Shown: positions 8,117 through 17,159, counted from the first letter of the stretch. The stretch is 34,628 nt of DNA from SAR116 cluster bacterium AG-426-B08 (GCA_003213175.1 QCNN01000011.1:1-34628); one strand, 5' to 3'. The notes: a model not told the origin generated them from the sequence alone. Made by a program: numbers and translations.

Positions 8117-9223
8117 TTATTTAGGAACTTTACCAGTTACACCATCCAAGTAATAATTCATACCCCAAAGTGCACCATCATCTAATTCTTTACCAGATGC
8201 TAATATTTCTTTGCCTGAATTATCCTTTAATGGTCCAGCAAATATTTTTATTTTTCCACTTTTAATACCATCGTGAGCTTTTTTAGCTTTTGCTGCCACA
8301 TCACTTGGCATGTTTTTAAATTCTGATAATAAAAGCATATCAGTAGACATCCCACCCCAAGTATTTCCTGGCCAATGATTAGGCCCATCACCGGTATTCC
8401 ATTTTCCATTTCTAAGTTGCTTAATTTTCTCTACATAGTAGGGACCCCAATTATTTATTGAAGCAAATAATTGTGCTTTCGGCGCAAAAGCTCCCATATC
8501 TGTAGATTGTCCAAAACCCAAAGCCCCTTTTTTTTCTGCAATTTGTAACATGGCTGGAGAGTCTGTGTGCTGTGCTAAAATATCTGCACCTTCAGCAATG
8601 TGTACTTTCGCTGCATCAGCTTCTTTAACTGGATCATACCATGTATTTGCCCATATAACTGAGATTGTAGCTTTCTTATTTACTGATCTCATTCCCTGAG
8701 CAAAAGCATTTATTCCCATTATGACTTCTGAAATAGGGTATGCTCCTATGTATCCTATTTTATTGGTTTTAGTCATTAAACCTGCAACCACGCCTTGAAC
8801 GTATCTGCCTTCATAGAATCTAATATTTCCTGTAGCAACATTTTTAGATCTTTTGTAACCAGTAATATGTTCAAATTTTACATTTGGAAACTCTTTTGCA
8901 ACTTTTAATGTTGGTTCCATATAACCAAATGATGTGGTGAAAATAATTTCATTACCTTGTTTTGCAAGTTCTCTAATAACTCGAGTAGCATCAGGACCTT
9001 CTGGAACATTCTCAACAACACTAATTTTAACTTTATTGCCAAATTCTTTTTCTACCATTTGTTTTCCTATTTCATGAGCGTAAGTCCAACCATGGTCACC
9101 TGGTGTTGTTAGATAAACAAATCCAACTTTGGTTGTTTTGGCCAATGCTTTAGTATTTACAAGTAAAAATGGTGTTATTAAAATGCTTAAGAAAGTAATT
9201 AATTTCATAAATCTCTTATACAT
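8117..9223 (-). CDS. BMP-family ABC transporter substrate-binding protein (PnrA/BmpA type)
   Basis: A 368-residue periplasmic protein with a signal peptide ending near KALA (residue 28), followed by the family opening VGFVYLTTPGDHGWTY. Other family marks are GYMEPTLKVAKEFPNV, FYEGRYVQGVVAGL and IGYIGAYPISEV. The family (BMP/PnrA-like) binds purine nucleosides in characterised members, though other ligands such as autoinducer-like compounds are known. The gene is last in the ABC importer cluster, with a strong ribosome site (AAGGAG, 7 bases before ATG). The 80-base gap before it and the stem-loop after it suggest its mRNA level is set separately from that of the permeases. Ligand identity is not determinable from sequence alone. 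Confidence 0.93.
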   Translation of the reverse strand: MYKRFMKLITFLSILITPFLLVNTKALAKTTKVGFVYLTTPGDHGWTYAHEIGKQMVEKEFGNKVKISVVENVPEGPDATRVIRELAKQGNEIIFTTSFGYMEPTLKVAKEFPNVKFEHITGYKRSKNVATGNIRFYEGRYVQGVVAGLMTKTNKIGYIGAYPISEVIMGINAFAQGMRSVNKKATISVIWANTWYDPVKEADAAKVHIAEGADILAQHTDSPAMLQIAEKKGALGFGQSTDMGAFAPKAQLFASINNWGPYYVEKIKQLRNGKWNTGDGPNHWPGNTWGGMSTDMLLLSEFKNMPSDVAAKAKKAHDGIKSGKIKIFAGPLKDNSGKEILASGKELDDGALWGMNYYLDGVTGKVPK

Positions 9224-9304
9224 TTATATCTCCTTAAAAAATTTAATTCTAAGCTTAATTATAAAATGCACAATACTTATTTTTTAAAAAATTAAGTTTA
9301 TTTT

Positions 9305-10216
9305 CTAATTATTTTCAAGAAAAGGTTTACCTAAGCTAGATGGAACTAATGTATTGCCAGAACGAGTCTTAATAGAAATTATTGATAATGCTATAATAGT
9401 AACCAAGTATGGTAGCATATTCAGAAATTGTGATGGAAAAGGCCAACCTCTCGCCTGTCCTACGAATTGTAATATTGTAATACCACCAAAAATAAGTGCA
9501 CCTAAAAGCAATCTAAAAGGAAGCCAGGAAGCAAAAACTACAAGTGCAAGAGCTATCCAACCTTTCCCCGCTGTCATTCCCTCTGACCAGTGAGGAGTAA
9601 GTACTAATGGTATATAAGCTCCTCCCATACCAGCACACATGCCTCCAAAACCAACACATAATAATCTGATTTTTTTTACTGGATAACCTATTGAATGAGC
9701 GCTGTCATGATTATCACCTACAGCTCTAATAATGATACCATATCTTGATTTAATCAAAAAAAAGTGTACCGCAATAATTAAGAGAATAGATATATAAAAT
9801 AAAATATCATGTTTGAAAAAAATAGAACCTAAAAAAGGAATATCAGATAAAAATATAATGTCGATTTTTGGTAAGGATGATATTGTTTTTCCTACAAATG
9901 GCTCACCGATTAAACCAGTTAATCCCGTAGCAAAAATTGTTAAACCTAAACCGGTGGCAACTTGATTTGTCATAAGGAAGATAGTGAAAAAAGAAAAGAT
10001 TAAACTTATTAAAATTCCAGCAAGAGCTCCGAAAAAAATTCCTGCAAGAGGGTTTCCAAATATGAGAACAGAACCAAGGGCGGCAACAGCACCAGTTAAC
10101 ATCATGCCTTCCACACCAAGGTTTAACACACCACTTTTTTCTGCAATTAATTCGCCAGTTCCCGCTAAAAGAATTGGAACTGATGTAACTAAAATTGTTA
10201 TTAATAAACTTTCCAT
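9305..10216 (-). CDS. BMP-type ABC transporter permease (second permease, NupQ-like)
   Basis: A 303-residue inner-membrane protein with about eight hydrophobic segments, of the BPD_transp_2 (ribose/nucleoside) permease type. The family hallmarks GELIAEKSGVLNLGVEGMM near the N-terminus and GGMCAGMGGAYIPL in the centre are present. It pairs with the longer permease encoded immediately upstream (its start codon abuts that gene's neighbour with no gap: 10216/10217) to form a heterodimeric channel. Together with the ATPase and binding protein it forms a complete importer, probably for nucleosides or a related heterocycle. Confidence 0.92.
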   Translation of the reverse strand: MESLLITILVTSVPILLAGTGELIAEKSGVLNLGVEGMMLTGAVAALGSVLIFGNPLAGIFFGALAGILISLIFSFFTIFLMTNQVATGLGLTIFATGLTGLIGEPFVGKTISSLPKIDIIFLSDIPFLGSIFFKHDILFYISILLIIAVHFFLIKSRYGIIIRAVGDNHDSAHSIGYPVKKIRLLCVGFGGMCAGMGGAYIPLVLTPHWSEGMTAGKGWIALALVVFASWLPFRLLLGALIFGGITILQFVGQARGWPFPSQFLNMLPYLVTIIALSIISIKTRSGNTLVPSSLGKPFLENN

Positions 10217-11293
10217 TTAACTATTTCTCTTTAATGAAACTTTATAATTTTGAATCGTTTCACCTGCTAACAAAAAAAATAATAAAATACCCTCAAAAAT
10301 ACCAGTTACTACTTTTGGAATACCTAATATCATTTGAGCATTATCAGCACCTAGCTTAGCTGTAGCAATTACTAACCCTGCTATTATGACTCCATAAGGA
10401 TTTAACCTACCTAGAAAAGCAACTATTATGGCTGTAAAACCATAACCGAAAGAAACTTCGGGCTGTAATTGACCCATGTTAGCTGAAACTTCAATTACTC
10501 CTGCAAGTCCTGCCATACCACCAGACATAATTAGGACACCTAAAGTAATTTTATTTTTGTTAAAACCTGCAAAACTTGAAGCTTTAGGAGCAGATCCAAA
10601 TACTTTTATTTGAAAACCAGGTAATGTTCTATTTATTAAAAACCATGAAAATGGAGCTAAAAACAAAATACTTATAATTCCATAATGTAACTGACCTAAA
10701 TAACCAATTCCAGGAAAGTTTATTTTGGAAATTATTGCTCCATCAGGGTATGGCTTTGACAGTGGGAAACCAAAACTCATAGGATCTCTTAGAGGACCCC
10801 TGACAATAAAATCTATAAAAAGCATTGCAACATAGACCAACATTAAGCTAACTAAAATTTCATTTACATTAAGTTTTATTTTTAATATTGCTGGAATAGA
10901 GGCCCACAAAGCACCTCCTAAAAATCCAACCAAAAACATTGAAAGCAAAAGAATATGATTATTATTTTCTGGAAATAATAAAGCAAATGAACCTGCACAT
11001 AAAGTACCAATGATAAATTGTCCCTCTGCCCCAATATTCCAAATATTTGCTCTAAAACAAAATATTAAGCCAATTCCAATTATAATTAATGGACAAGCTT
11101 TTACTAAAATATCTGCTATTCTATCAACCCTTGAAAATGGTGAAATAAAAACTTGGTATAAGGATTCTGTTACAGGGTAATTCAACATTTTAAATATTAA
11201 AGCACCTATCATTATAGTAAGAATTATTGATATCAAAGGCCCAATTAATACCCAATGATTACTTTGAATAGTTCTAGGTGTAAATATTAGCAT
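10217..11293 (-). CDS. BMP-type ABC transporter permease (first permease, NupP-like)
   Basis: A 358-residue inner-membrane permease of the same family as its downstream partner but with an additional N-terminal helix, typical of the longer subunit. The recognisable segment FRANIWNIGAEGQFIIGT is the family signature seen in NupP/YufP-type proteins, and GGMAGLAGVIEV is the second. Hydrophobic segments cover most of its length. It lies 18 bases after the ATPase gene, so the ATPase and both permeases are translated from one message. Confidence 0.92.
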   Translation of the reverse strand: MLIFTPRTIQSNHWVLIGPLISIILTIMIGALIFKMLNYPVTESLYQVFISPFSRVDRIADILVKACPLIIIGIGLIFCFRANIWNIGAEGQFIIGTLCAGSFALLFPENNNHILLLSMFLVGFLGGALWASIPAILKIKLNVNEILVSLMLVYVAMLFIDFIVRGPLRDPMSFGFPLSKPYPDGAIISKINFPGIGYLGQLHYGIISILFLAPFSWFLINRTLPGFQIKVFGSAPKASSFAGFNKNKITLGVLIMSGGMAGLAGVIEVSANMGQLQPEVSFGYGFTAIIVAFLGRLNPYGVIIAGLVIATAKLGADNAQMILGIPKVVTGIFEGILLFFLLAGETIQNYKVSLKRNS

Positions 11294-11311
11294 TATTAAT
11301 TATCTTCCATA

Positions 11312-12838
11312 TTAACTTACACCCATTAAAAGTCCAACTTGTGTAGGAGTCATATTTTTTTTATTTTTTATTTTTGATAAGTTTCCGTTGCTGATAACAC
11401 CTATACTGTCAGATAATTCAAAAATTTCGTCAAGGTCCTGACTTATTAGGATTATTGCTTTTCCCATACTCGCTAAATTCAATATTTTTTGTCTTATTAT
11501 GTTTGCAGCTCCAATATCTACCCCCCATGTAGGTTGAGATATAATAACTAATTTTGGATTTGCTTGAAAAGCTCTTCCTATAATAAATTTTTGAAGATTA
11601 CCTCCAGACAATTGCTTAGCTAAAGGGTTGTCATATGGACAACGGACATCATTTTTTTTCTCTATTTGTTTGCTAGCTTGAATTGATAGTGTTGGGTTGG
11701 TAAACATTTTGTTAAAAAAAGATTTATTAAAAATATGATAACCGAAGAATGTTAAAAATGTATTTTCATGTAGTTTGAGATCTGGAACCGTGGCGTGATT
11801 ATTTCTCTCTTCTGGAACAAACTCAATTCCCAATTGTCTTCTAAATTCAATCTTTGAATTACCAATAGACTTATTTTCAAAAATTATTTCTTCTTTTTTA
11901 CCTAATGTTTCTCCACTAAGCGCTTCCATTAACTCTACCTGACCATTACCTGCAATTCCTGCGATACCCAAAACTTGCCCATAATCAATAGTAAAATTTA
12001 TATTGTTCAGGGTAACTCCAAACTGATTTCTTTTAAAACGATAAAGATTGTTTACAGATAATGCTAAATTAGAACTTAATTTTTTTAGGTTTTTTTTACC
12101 TTTAAGTCTTATTATTTTTTTGCCAACCATTTTTTCTGCCAAAATATTTGTTGAAACATTTTTTGTTTCCATTGTATCAACAACTTTTGCAGATTTAAGA
12201 ATAGTCACTTTACTTGCTATTTCTTTAATTTCGTGAAGTTTGTGACTAATATATAAAATCGAGCATCCAGATTTTGATAAATTTTTTAATACTTTAAATA
12301 GATTTACAATCTCTTGAGGTGATAAAACAGAAGTAGGTTCATCCATTATCAATAGTTTTGGTTTTTGCAATAAACATCTTACTATTTCAACTCTTTGTTG
12401 TTCTCCAACAGATAACTCAGCAACTTTTTTAGATGGACTTACTTTTAATCCCCATTTTTTTGAAGTATTTATAATACTTTTCTCCAACTGTTTTTTGGTA
12501 AGTTTTTCATCAAGTGATATCAGAATATTTTCACTTACACTAAGAGCTGGAAAAAGAGAAAAATGTTGAAAAACCATTCCAATTCCCATTGTTCTAGCAA
12601 ACTTTGGATTTAACAAATTAACAATTTTATTATTGAATTTTATGTTTCCTTCGTCAGGATCTAATAGCCCATAAAACATTTTAACCAATGTTGACTTACC
12701 TGCTCCATTTTCTCCCAGAAGTGCGTGTATTTCACCTTTTTTGATTTCTATATTTATTGAGTCATTAGCAACAAATGAGCCGAATTTTTTTGTTAAGCCA
12801 GATGCTTTTAGAAGAGTTTTTGAATTTTTGTTATCCAT
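11312..12838 (-). CDS. BMP-type ABC transporter ATP-binding protein (two fused nucleotide-binding domains)
   Basis: A 508-residue duplicated ABC ATPase of the sugar/nucleoside class. The first domain has Walker A GENGAGKST, Q-loop VFQHFSLFP, signature LSVGEQQR and Walker B LLIMDEPTS. The second domain has a degenerate Walker A (GIAGNGQ), signature LSGGNLQK and an altered Walker B (LVIISQPTWG), where the catalytic Glu is replaced by Gln as is common in this class. One active and one weak site per protein is normal for such importers. It starts 33 bases after the 59-residue TRAP-linked gene, with no terminator seen between, so the two transport systems may share a transcript. Confidence 0.95.
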   Translation of the reverse strand: MDNKNSKTLLKASGLTKKFGSFVANDSINIEIKKGEIHALLGENGAGKSTLVKMFYGLLDPDEGNIKFNNKIVNLLNPKFARTMGIGMVFQHFSLFPALSVSENILISLDEKLTKKQLEKSIINTSKKWGLKVSPSKKVAELSVGEQQRVEIVRCLLQKPKLLIMDEPTSVLSPQEIVNLFKVLKNLSKSGCSILYISHKLHEIKEIASKVTILKSAKVVDTMETKNVSTNILAEKMVGKKIIRLKGKKNLKKLSSNLALSVNNLYRFKRNQFGVTLNNINFTIDYGQVLGIAGIAGNGQVELMEALSGETLGKKEEIIFENKSIGNSKIEFRRQLGIEFVPEERNNHATVPDLKLHENTFLTFFGYHIFNKSFFNKMFTNPTLSIQASKQIEKKNDVRCPYDNPLAKQLSGGNLQKFIIGRAFQANPKLVIISQPTWGVDIGAANIIRQKILNLASMGKAIILISQDLDEIFELSDSIGVISNGNLSKIKNKKNMTPTQVGLLMGVS

Positions 12839-12871
12839 TAACCTAAAAGTTTAAACAAAATAATTTTAAAT

Positions 12872-13051
12872 TTATTTTTTATTATTCCTTAAAATGTAAA
12901 ATAATAATAGTCCAGAAGAAATAAAAACTACAGAAATAAATAAATTGAAGATACTCACATGCATATGGTTTAACCCACATGCAAAAATAATTAATGAAAC
13001 AATTATTATTGCTATCCAGTGATTTGAAGGTCCTAAAAATACATTCTTCAT
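12872..13051 (-). CDS. 59-residue membrane protein translationally coupled to the TRAP permease
   Basis: A short gene whose ATG (13049-13051) overlaps the TGA of the TRAP permease (13048-13050) in the arrangement ATGA, a classic sign of translational coupling. The protein opens MKNVFLGPSNHW, then has two hydrophobic segments (about residues 12-27 and 33-53) separated by a short turn containing GLNHMHV, and ends in a basic tail RNNKK. The two-helix hairpin with a positive C-terminal end suggests an inner-membrane accessory subunit. No known family is recognised. The TRAP permease already carries the small 4TM part fused to it, so this is not the usual DctQ. The stop lies 33 bases before the next ABC ATPase gene. 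Confidence 0.75.
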   Translation of the reverse strand: MKNVFLGPSNHWIAIIIVSLIIFACGLNHMHVSIFNLFISVVFISSGLLLFYILRNNKK

Positions 13052-15060
13052 TTTGAACTCACATAATTAAAATTCAATTTTCCTTGAAGTAGGTATATCA
13101 AAGCTAATAAAATTAAGCCTAAACCATTTAAATAAAACCCAGAAATTTGAAAAAATGTTTCTAATGGAGGTATTAAAAGAAAAATTGAACTAGCAATAGA
13201 TAATAATCGTTTGTATATATTAAGTGCTCCATTTAGCCAACCTTCTAATCCCAAAGTCATACTCCAATAAGCTAGTAGAACGGAAAAAAGACTATATATA
13301 CTAATTAGAATTGGTCCTTCCATTAATAGAGAAGGGTTATAAATGAAAGCAAACGGAACTATATATTTCGCTATTCCTACTTTACTTGACTCTACTGCTG
13401 TTGACATTGGAGGTGATTTTGCAATAGCTGCTCCTGCAAATGATGCCAATGCGACAGGGGGTGTTATTGTAGATACAACACCAAAATAAAACGCAAACAT
13501 ATGAGCAGCAACAGGAATAATACCTGACTGAATTAAAGAAGGAACAATTAACGCAGCAACAGTAATATAGACAGCAGTTGTTGTCATTCCCATTCCTAAA
13601 ATTATTGCTGAAATTGCTGTCAAACAAAGAAGAGGAAACAACATTCCGCCAGATAATTCAATTACAGATTGAGTGAATTTTAAACCTAATCCGGAAACAA
13701 AGACAGAACCTATTATAATTCCTGCACAAGCACATGCAATTGTAACTGGTACAGTAGACTTTATTCCACTTTCAAAAGCTCCTAAAAGATCTATTACTGT
13801 CATTCGAGTATTTTTTTTAAAAAAACTTAAAATAATAACTGAAACAATAGCCCAAAAGCCTGCTTTCATTGCTGTATAGCCATAAATTAGCAAACCCATC
13901 AGTACAACCAAAGAAAGTAGCATATGCCAGCCACCTTTGAGGACTTCAAATATATTAGGCAACATAGATTTATCAATTTTTTCAATCCCATGCTTTTCAG
14001 CTTCCACATGGACCATGAAATAAATTGTTGTAAAATATAAAAAAGCAGGAATTATTGCGGCTAAAATAACATAAGAATAAGGTGCCTCTAAAAACTCAGC
14101 CATTATGAAAGCGGCTGCGCCCATTATTGGCGGTGTTATTTGTCCACCAGATGATGCACATGCTTCTACAGCAGCTGCAAACTTTGCTCTATATCCGTAA
14201 TTTTTCATAAGTGGGATAGTAAAAGAACCAGTGGTTACCACATTTGCTACTGCAGAACCATATACAGTTCCTGTCATACCTGATGCTACAACAGCAGCTT
14301 TAGCTGGGCCACCTGTTCTATGTCCTGTTAAAGCTATAGCTAAATCAACAAAAAAACGACCAACTCCTGATCTAATTAAAATACCACCAAAAATAATAAA
14401 TAGGACAATATAGGTTGAAGCTACATATAAAGGTATTCCAAAAATACCATCAGACGTCATAAATAAAGTATCAATGTATTTTGCTAAATTTGTAGGAGGG
14501 CCATAAAAGAAACCAAAAAACTTATGTGCAAATAATGCATGCATCATAAAAAACACTGCAACAAACACCATAGCCCAACCAACTGCTCTTCTAGTTCCAT
14601 CTAAAACTAAGTATAATAGAATAGAACCAACGATAATGTCACCAATGTATTTATCGCCATATCTTAGTGTAAAAGTTTCAATATCCCAAATAGTCCATAA
14701 CTGAACAAACAAAATCATTAAAATTATTAAGAGATCATAAAAAAAACCAGCAAGTCTTAAAAAATTATTTTTATCATTAACGATAAAAATAGGGTCTTTC
14801 AGACTTTGTCGAAATAAAGGATATATAAATACTGCAAGTATCATCATTACTGATAAATGAACCGATCTGAATGATCTGCCTTCAGGTGTTCCGTAAACTG
14901 CAACAAATAAATGATAAAAAGCTAGACTTACAGAAAGCCAACTACAAATTACTATAATCCAATATGTAAAAGATTTTTCTTTAGACCAAACAATAAGTTC
15001 ATCTAAAAAACTAAATTCTTTTACTTCATTATAAACTAGTTTTTTTTGACCTTTAGTCAT
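13048..15060 (-). CDS. TRAP transporter permease, fused 4TM/12TM subunits, TAXI type
   Basis: A 670-residue inner-membrane protein with about 16 hydrophobic segments: a DctQ-like N-terminal four-helix part and a DctM-like large part. Motifs of the TAXI-linked DctM type are seen: GTVYGSAVANVVTTG, ASSGGQITPPIMGAAAF and, near the C-terminus, GMGMTTTAVYI with STITPPVALASFAGA. The family imports organic acids using a sodium gradient with a periplasmic TAXI binding protein. That protein is encoded directly upstream, separated by an intrinsic terminator. The 3' end overlaps a 59-residue membrane protein gene. The substrate is unknown; the divergent catabolic operon hints at a dicarboxylate. Confidence 0.95.
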   Translation of the reverse strand: MTKGQKKLVYNEVKEFSFLDELIVWSKEKSFTYWIIVICSWLSVSLAFYHLFVAVYGTPEGRSFRSVHLSVMMILAVFIYPLFRQSLKDPIFIVNDKNNFLRLAGFFYDLLIILMILFVQLWTIWDIETFTLRYGDKYIGDIIVGSILLYLVLDGTRRAVGWAMVFVAVFFMMHALFAHKFFGFFYGPPTNLAKYIDTLFMTSDGIFGIPLYVASTYIVLFIIFGGILIRSGVGRFFVDLAIALTGHRTGGPAKAAVVASGMTGTVYGSAVANVVTTGSFTIPLMKNYGYRAKFAAAVEACASSGGQITPPIMGAAAFIMAEFLEAPYSYVILAAIIPAFLYFTTIYFMVHVEAEKHGIEKIDKSMLPNIFEVLKGGWHMLLSLVVLMGLLIYGYTAMKAGFWAIVSVIILSFFKKNTRMTVIDLLGAFESGIKSTVPVTIACACAGIIIGSVFVSGLGLKFTQSVIELSGGMLFPLLCLTAISAIILGMGMTTTAVYITVAALIVPSLIQSGIIPVAAHMFAFYFGVVSTITPPVALASFAGAAIAKSPPMSTAVESSKVGIAKYIVPFAFIYNPSLLMEGPILISIYSLFSVLLAYWSMTLGLEGWLNGALNIYKRLLSIASSIFLLIPPLETFFQISGFYLNGLGLILLALIYLLQGKLNFNYVSSK

Positions 15061-15084
15061 AGAAAAATCTTAGAAGAATTGAAT

Positions 15085-15110
15085 AAAAAGGCACGTAAAC
15101 GTGCCTTTTT
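15085..15110 (-). terminator. Intrinsic terminator/attenuator between TAXI binding-protein and permease genes
   Basis: A G+C-rich hairpin (GGCACG paired with CGTGCC, loop of four bases) flanked by A5 and T5, giving an 11-bp stem in total. It lies 7 bases after the binding protein stop and 24 bases before the permease start. Read on the minus strand it ends in a U tract, a standard factor-independent terminator. Partial read-through would give much more binding protein than permease. Confidence 0.85.
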
Positions 15111-15117
15111 AAAATTA

Positions 15118-16074
15118 TTACATTACACCAACTTCTTTATAGTATTTAGCAACACCCGGGTGTATTGGAATAGCTGAGCCTGTAACAGCTTCTTTTAAAA
15201 TAACTTTATTCCAAATACTTTTAACTTTTGCAAACTCTGCATGATTTTCCCAAAAGACTTTAGCCATTTTATATACTAAATCATCAGGTAAATCTTTATG
15301 AACAATTGCAGATGTAACAATTCCTAATGTTGGTATATCAAAAGGATTGGTTTTATATGCGCTTGATGGAATAACAGCTTTGATATAACCTGGATTATTT
15401 TTTACAATTCTATCAAGTCTGTGTGGTGGAAGACCAATAAACCTTATTCCTGGACTATTTTCTAATTCAAGAAAACTAGCTTGAGGAACAGATGTTGCTG
15501 CCATAAAAACATCAGCTTGACCATCTTTCATCAAAGCCACAGACTCTTTATAACTTACCATATGAACGACACCACCATTTTTTTTAATCGTGTCGAAGTT
15601 AAATCCATAATCCTTTAAAATTGACTCACAAAAGGCTGTACCAGTCCATTTTGGTTTTCCAGGACTAATATTAGCTGCTTTCATATCTTCAAAACCTTTT
15701 ATTTTTGAGTCGGCTCTTACAGCAACTTGAAAAGCTGCAGGATACAATGTTGCAAAATAACGCACATTTTTTCTTGCTTTCTTAAATTTACCTTTTCCAT
15801 TATAACCGTTAGCAACTGTGTGTGCATATGTAAAACCAAATTGTGCATCTCCGTCGTCTACTGACATTACGTTAGAGATTCCTCCTCCAGATGTATTGGA
15901 AGTAGCAGTTCCTTTAATTTTTGCTTGAAAGGTTTGCATGATTTTAGCACCAAGTGGATACCAAGAACCTCCAGAAGGCCCTGACACCATTTTGATAAAT
16001 GTATCTGCATTAGCCACATTTGCTAAAAAAGCAAATGAAGATGCTATTGCAAGTAGTTTAACAGTTTTTTTCAT
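15118..16074 (-). CDS. TAXI-family TRAP transporter solute-binding protein
   Basis: A 318-residue periplasmic protein. The signal peptide (MKKTVKLLAIASSFAFLANVANA) is followed by the TAXI hallmark MVSGPSGGSWYPLGAKIMQTF. Later family marks are QFGFTYAHTVANGY, a segment on sensing of target residues (KDGQADVFMAATSVPQ) and the C-terminal AIPIHPGVAKYYKEVG. I chose the ATG at 16074 because a strong GGGGGA lies 8 bases before it and the signal peptide starts there; an in-frame ATG 13 codons upstream has no such support. Binding proteins of this family carry glutamate or other organic acids in characterised cases. The gene is first in the transport operon and diverges from the HMG-CoA-lyase-like operon. 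Confidence 0.94.
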   Translation of the reverse strand: MKKTVKLLAIASSFAFLANVANADTFIKMVSGPSGGSWYPLGAKIMQTFQAKIKGTATSNTSGGGISNVMSVDDGDAQFGFTYAHTVANGYNGKGKFKKARKNVRYFATLYPAAFQVAVRADSKIKGFEDMKAANISPGKPKWTGTAFCESILKDYGFNFDTIKKNGGVVHMVSYKESVALMKDGQADVFMAATSVPQASFLELENSPGIRFIGLPPHRLDRIVKNNPGYIKAVIPSSAYKTNPFDIPTLGIVTSAIVHKDLPDDLVYKMAKVFWENHAEFAKVKSIWNKVILKEAVTGSAIPIHPGVAKYYKEVGVM

Positions 16075-16144
16075 TTTAATTTCCCCCATAACTGTATTTT
16101 GAAAATGATTCATAGTTCACTAGTTATTTATGCATGAGTCAAGT

Positions 16145-16177
16145 ATTATAAAAATAATAATGATTATTTTCTAAACA
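16145..16177 (-). promoter_or_regulatory. Candidate promoter with internal operator for the TAXI transporter
   Basis: On the minus strand a -10-like TATAAT (16145-16150) is preceded at 18-19 bases by a weak -35 (TTTAGA or TTAGAA, about 16169-16175). The spacer holds a perfect inverted repeat, AAAATAAT (16151-16158) and ATTATTTT (16163-16170) around AATG, which could be a regulator site. Start of transcription would be near 16138, giving a leader of roughly 64 bases. A+T richness makes chance matches likely. Confidence 0.35.
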
Positions 16178-16207
16178 TTTATTATATATAGAAGGGGAGG
16201 TTTAACA

Positions 16208-17152
16208 ATGAACAAAAATATAAAAAATGTTATAATTACTGAGGTAGGCACTAGAGATGGTTTTCAATCTGAAAAAAAAACTATTGATACGCAAGATAAA
16301 ATCTTGCTAATTGATGATTTAGTAGATGCTGGTTTCAAAAGAATAGAATTTTCCTCCTTTGTCTCTCCCAAAGCAATTCCTCAACTAGCTGATGCTGATC
16401 AAGTAATCAAACAAGTTAAAAGAAAATCAGATGTTACTATGACGGCACTTGTTCCAAATTTGCGAGGTGCAATAAGAGCTGTTGAGTCAAAAATAGATGA
16501 AATTGTTGTTTTTTTATCAGCTTCAGAAAGTCACAATAAGAAAAATCTTAATAGAACCATAAATGAATCTTTGATAGGTTTTGAAGAAGTAATTAAGTTG
16601 GCTCAAGACTCAAATATTCCTGTTCATGGTGACATTTCAACTGCTTTTGGTTGTCCTTTTGAGGGTGAAATATCAGTTAAAAAAATTGTAGAAATAACGA
16701 AAGAATATAAAAAATTAGGGTTCAAAGGTGTTACTCTTGGAGATACAACTGGAATGGCAACACCACCTGTTGTAACAAAAACAATTCGTGAAATAAAAGA
16801 AAATATTCCAGATTTTGAAATAACTCTTCATTTTCATAATACTAGAGGTGTTGGGTTAGCAAACGTACTCGTGGGACTGAATGAGGGAATTACTCATTAT
16901 GAAAGTTGTTTTGGTGGTATTGGAGGATGTCCTTTTGCTCCTGATGCTACTGGAAATATTTGTACCGAAGATCTTGTTTATTTATTACATGAAATGAATA
17001 TCCAAACTGGTGTTGATTTAAATAAATTAATTCAAGTAGCCCAAAAAGCTGAAACCATTCTAGGTTACACTCTTCCTGGGCAAGTAATGCATGCAGGTCC
17101 AAGGTTAAAAAAATATTCCGTTGATAATGTTCCTACAGCTACTGGTGGGTGA
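16208..17152 (+). CDS. Hydroxymethylglutaryl-CoA lyase family protein
   Basis: A 314-residue DRE-TIM metallolyase. The N-terminal signature TEVGTRDGFQSE carries R16-D17, the metal-binding His pair is in LHFHNTRG, and the active-site Cys loop GGCPFAPDATGN is intact. The family cleaves 3-hydroxy-3-methylglutaryl-CoA to acetoacetate and acetyl-CoA; close relatives act on other branched hydroxyacyl-CoAs such as citramalyl-CoA. It has a strong ribosome site (GGGGAGG, 7 bases before ATG) and is the first gene of a six-gene plus-strand operon. The CoA-transferase that follows (7 bases away) would supply the CoA ester. Which acid is cleaved is an open question. Confidence 0.93.
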   Translation: MNKNIKNVIITEVGTRDGFQSEKKTIDTQDKILLIDDLVDAGFKRIEFSSFVSPKAIPQLADADQVIKQVKRKSDVTMTALVPNLRGAIRAVESKIDEIVVFLSASESHNKKNLNRTINESLIGFEEVIKLAQDSNIPVHGDISTAFGCPFEGEISVKKIVEITKEYKKLGFKGVTLGDTTGMATPPVVTKTIREIKENIPDFEITLHFHNTRGVGLANVLVGLNEGITHYESCFGGIGGCPFAPDATGNICTEDLVYLLHEMNIQTGVDLNKLIQVAQKAETILGYTLPGQVMHAGPRLKKYSVDNVPTATGG

Positions 17153-17159
17153 ATTACCT

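Noticed and set aside
9354-10220. Two plus-strand open frames of 78-79 codons
   Set aside because: Both are opposite the ABC permease gene; their Pro/Ala/Thr/Lys-biased composition is the mirror of Gly/Leu/Ile-rich membrane protein codons.
13382-14413. Short frames within the TRAP permease region on both strands
   Set aside because: One is a Cys/Tyr/Ser-biased alternate frame of the permease, the others mirror its membrane helices; the permease reading is intact throughout.
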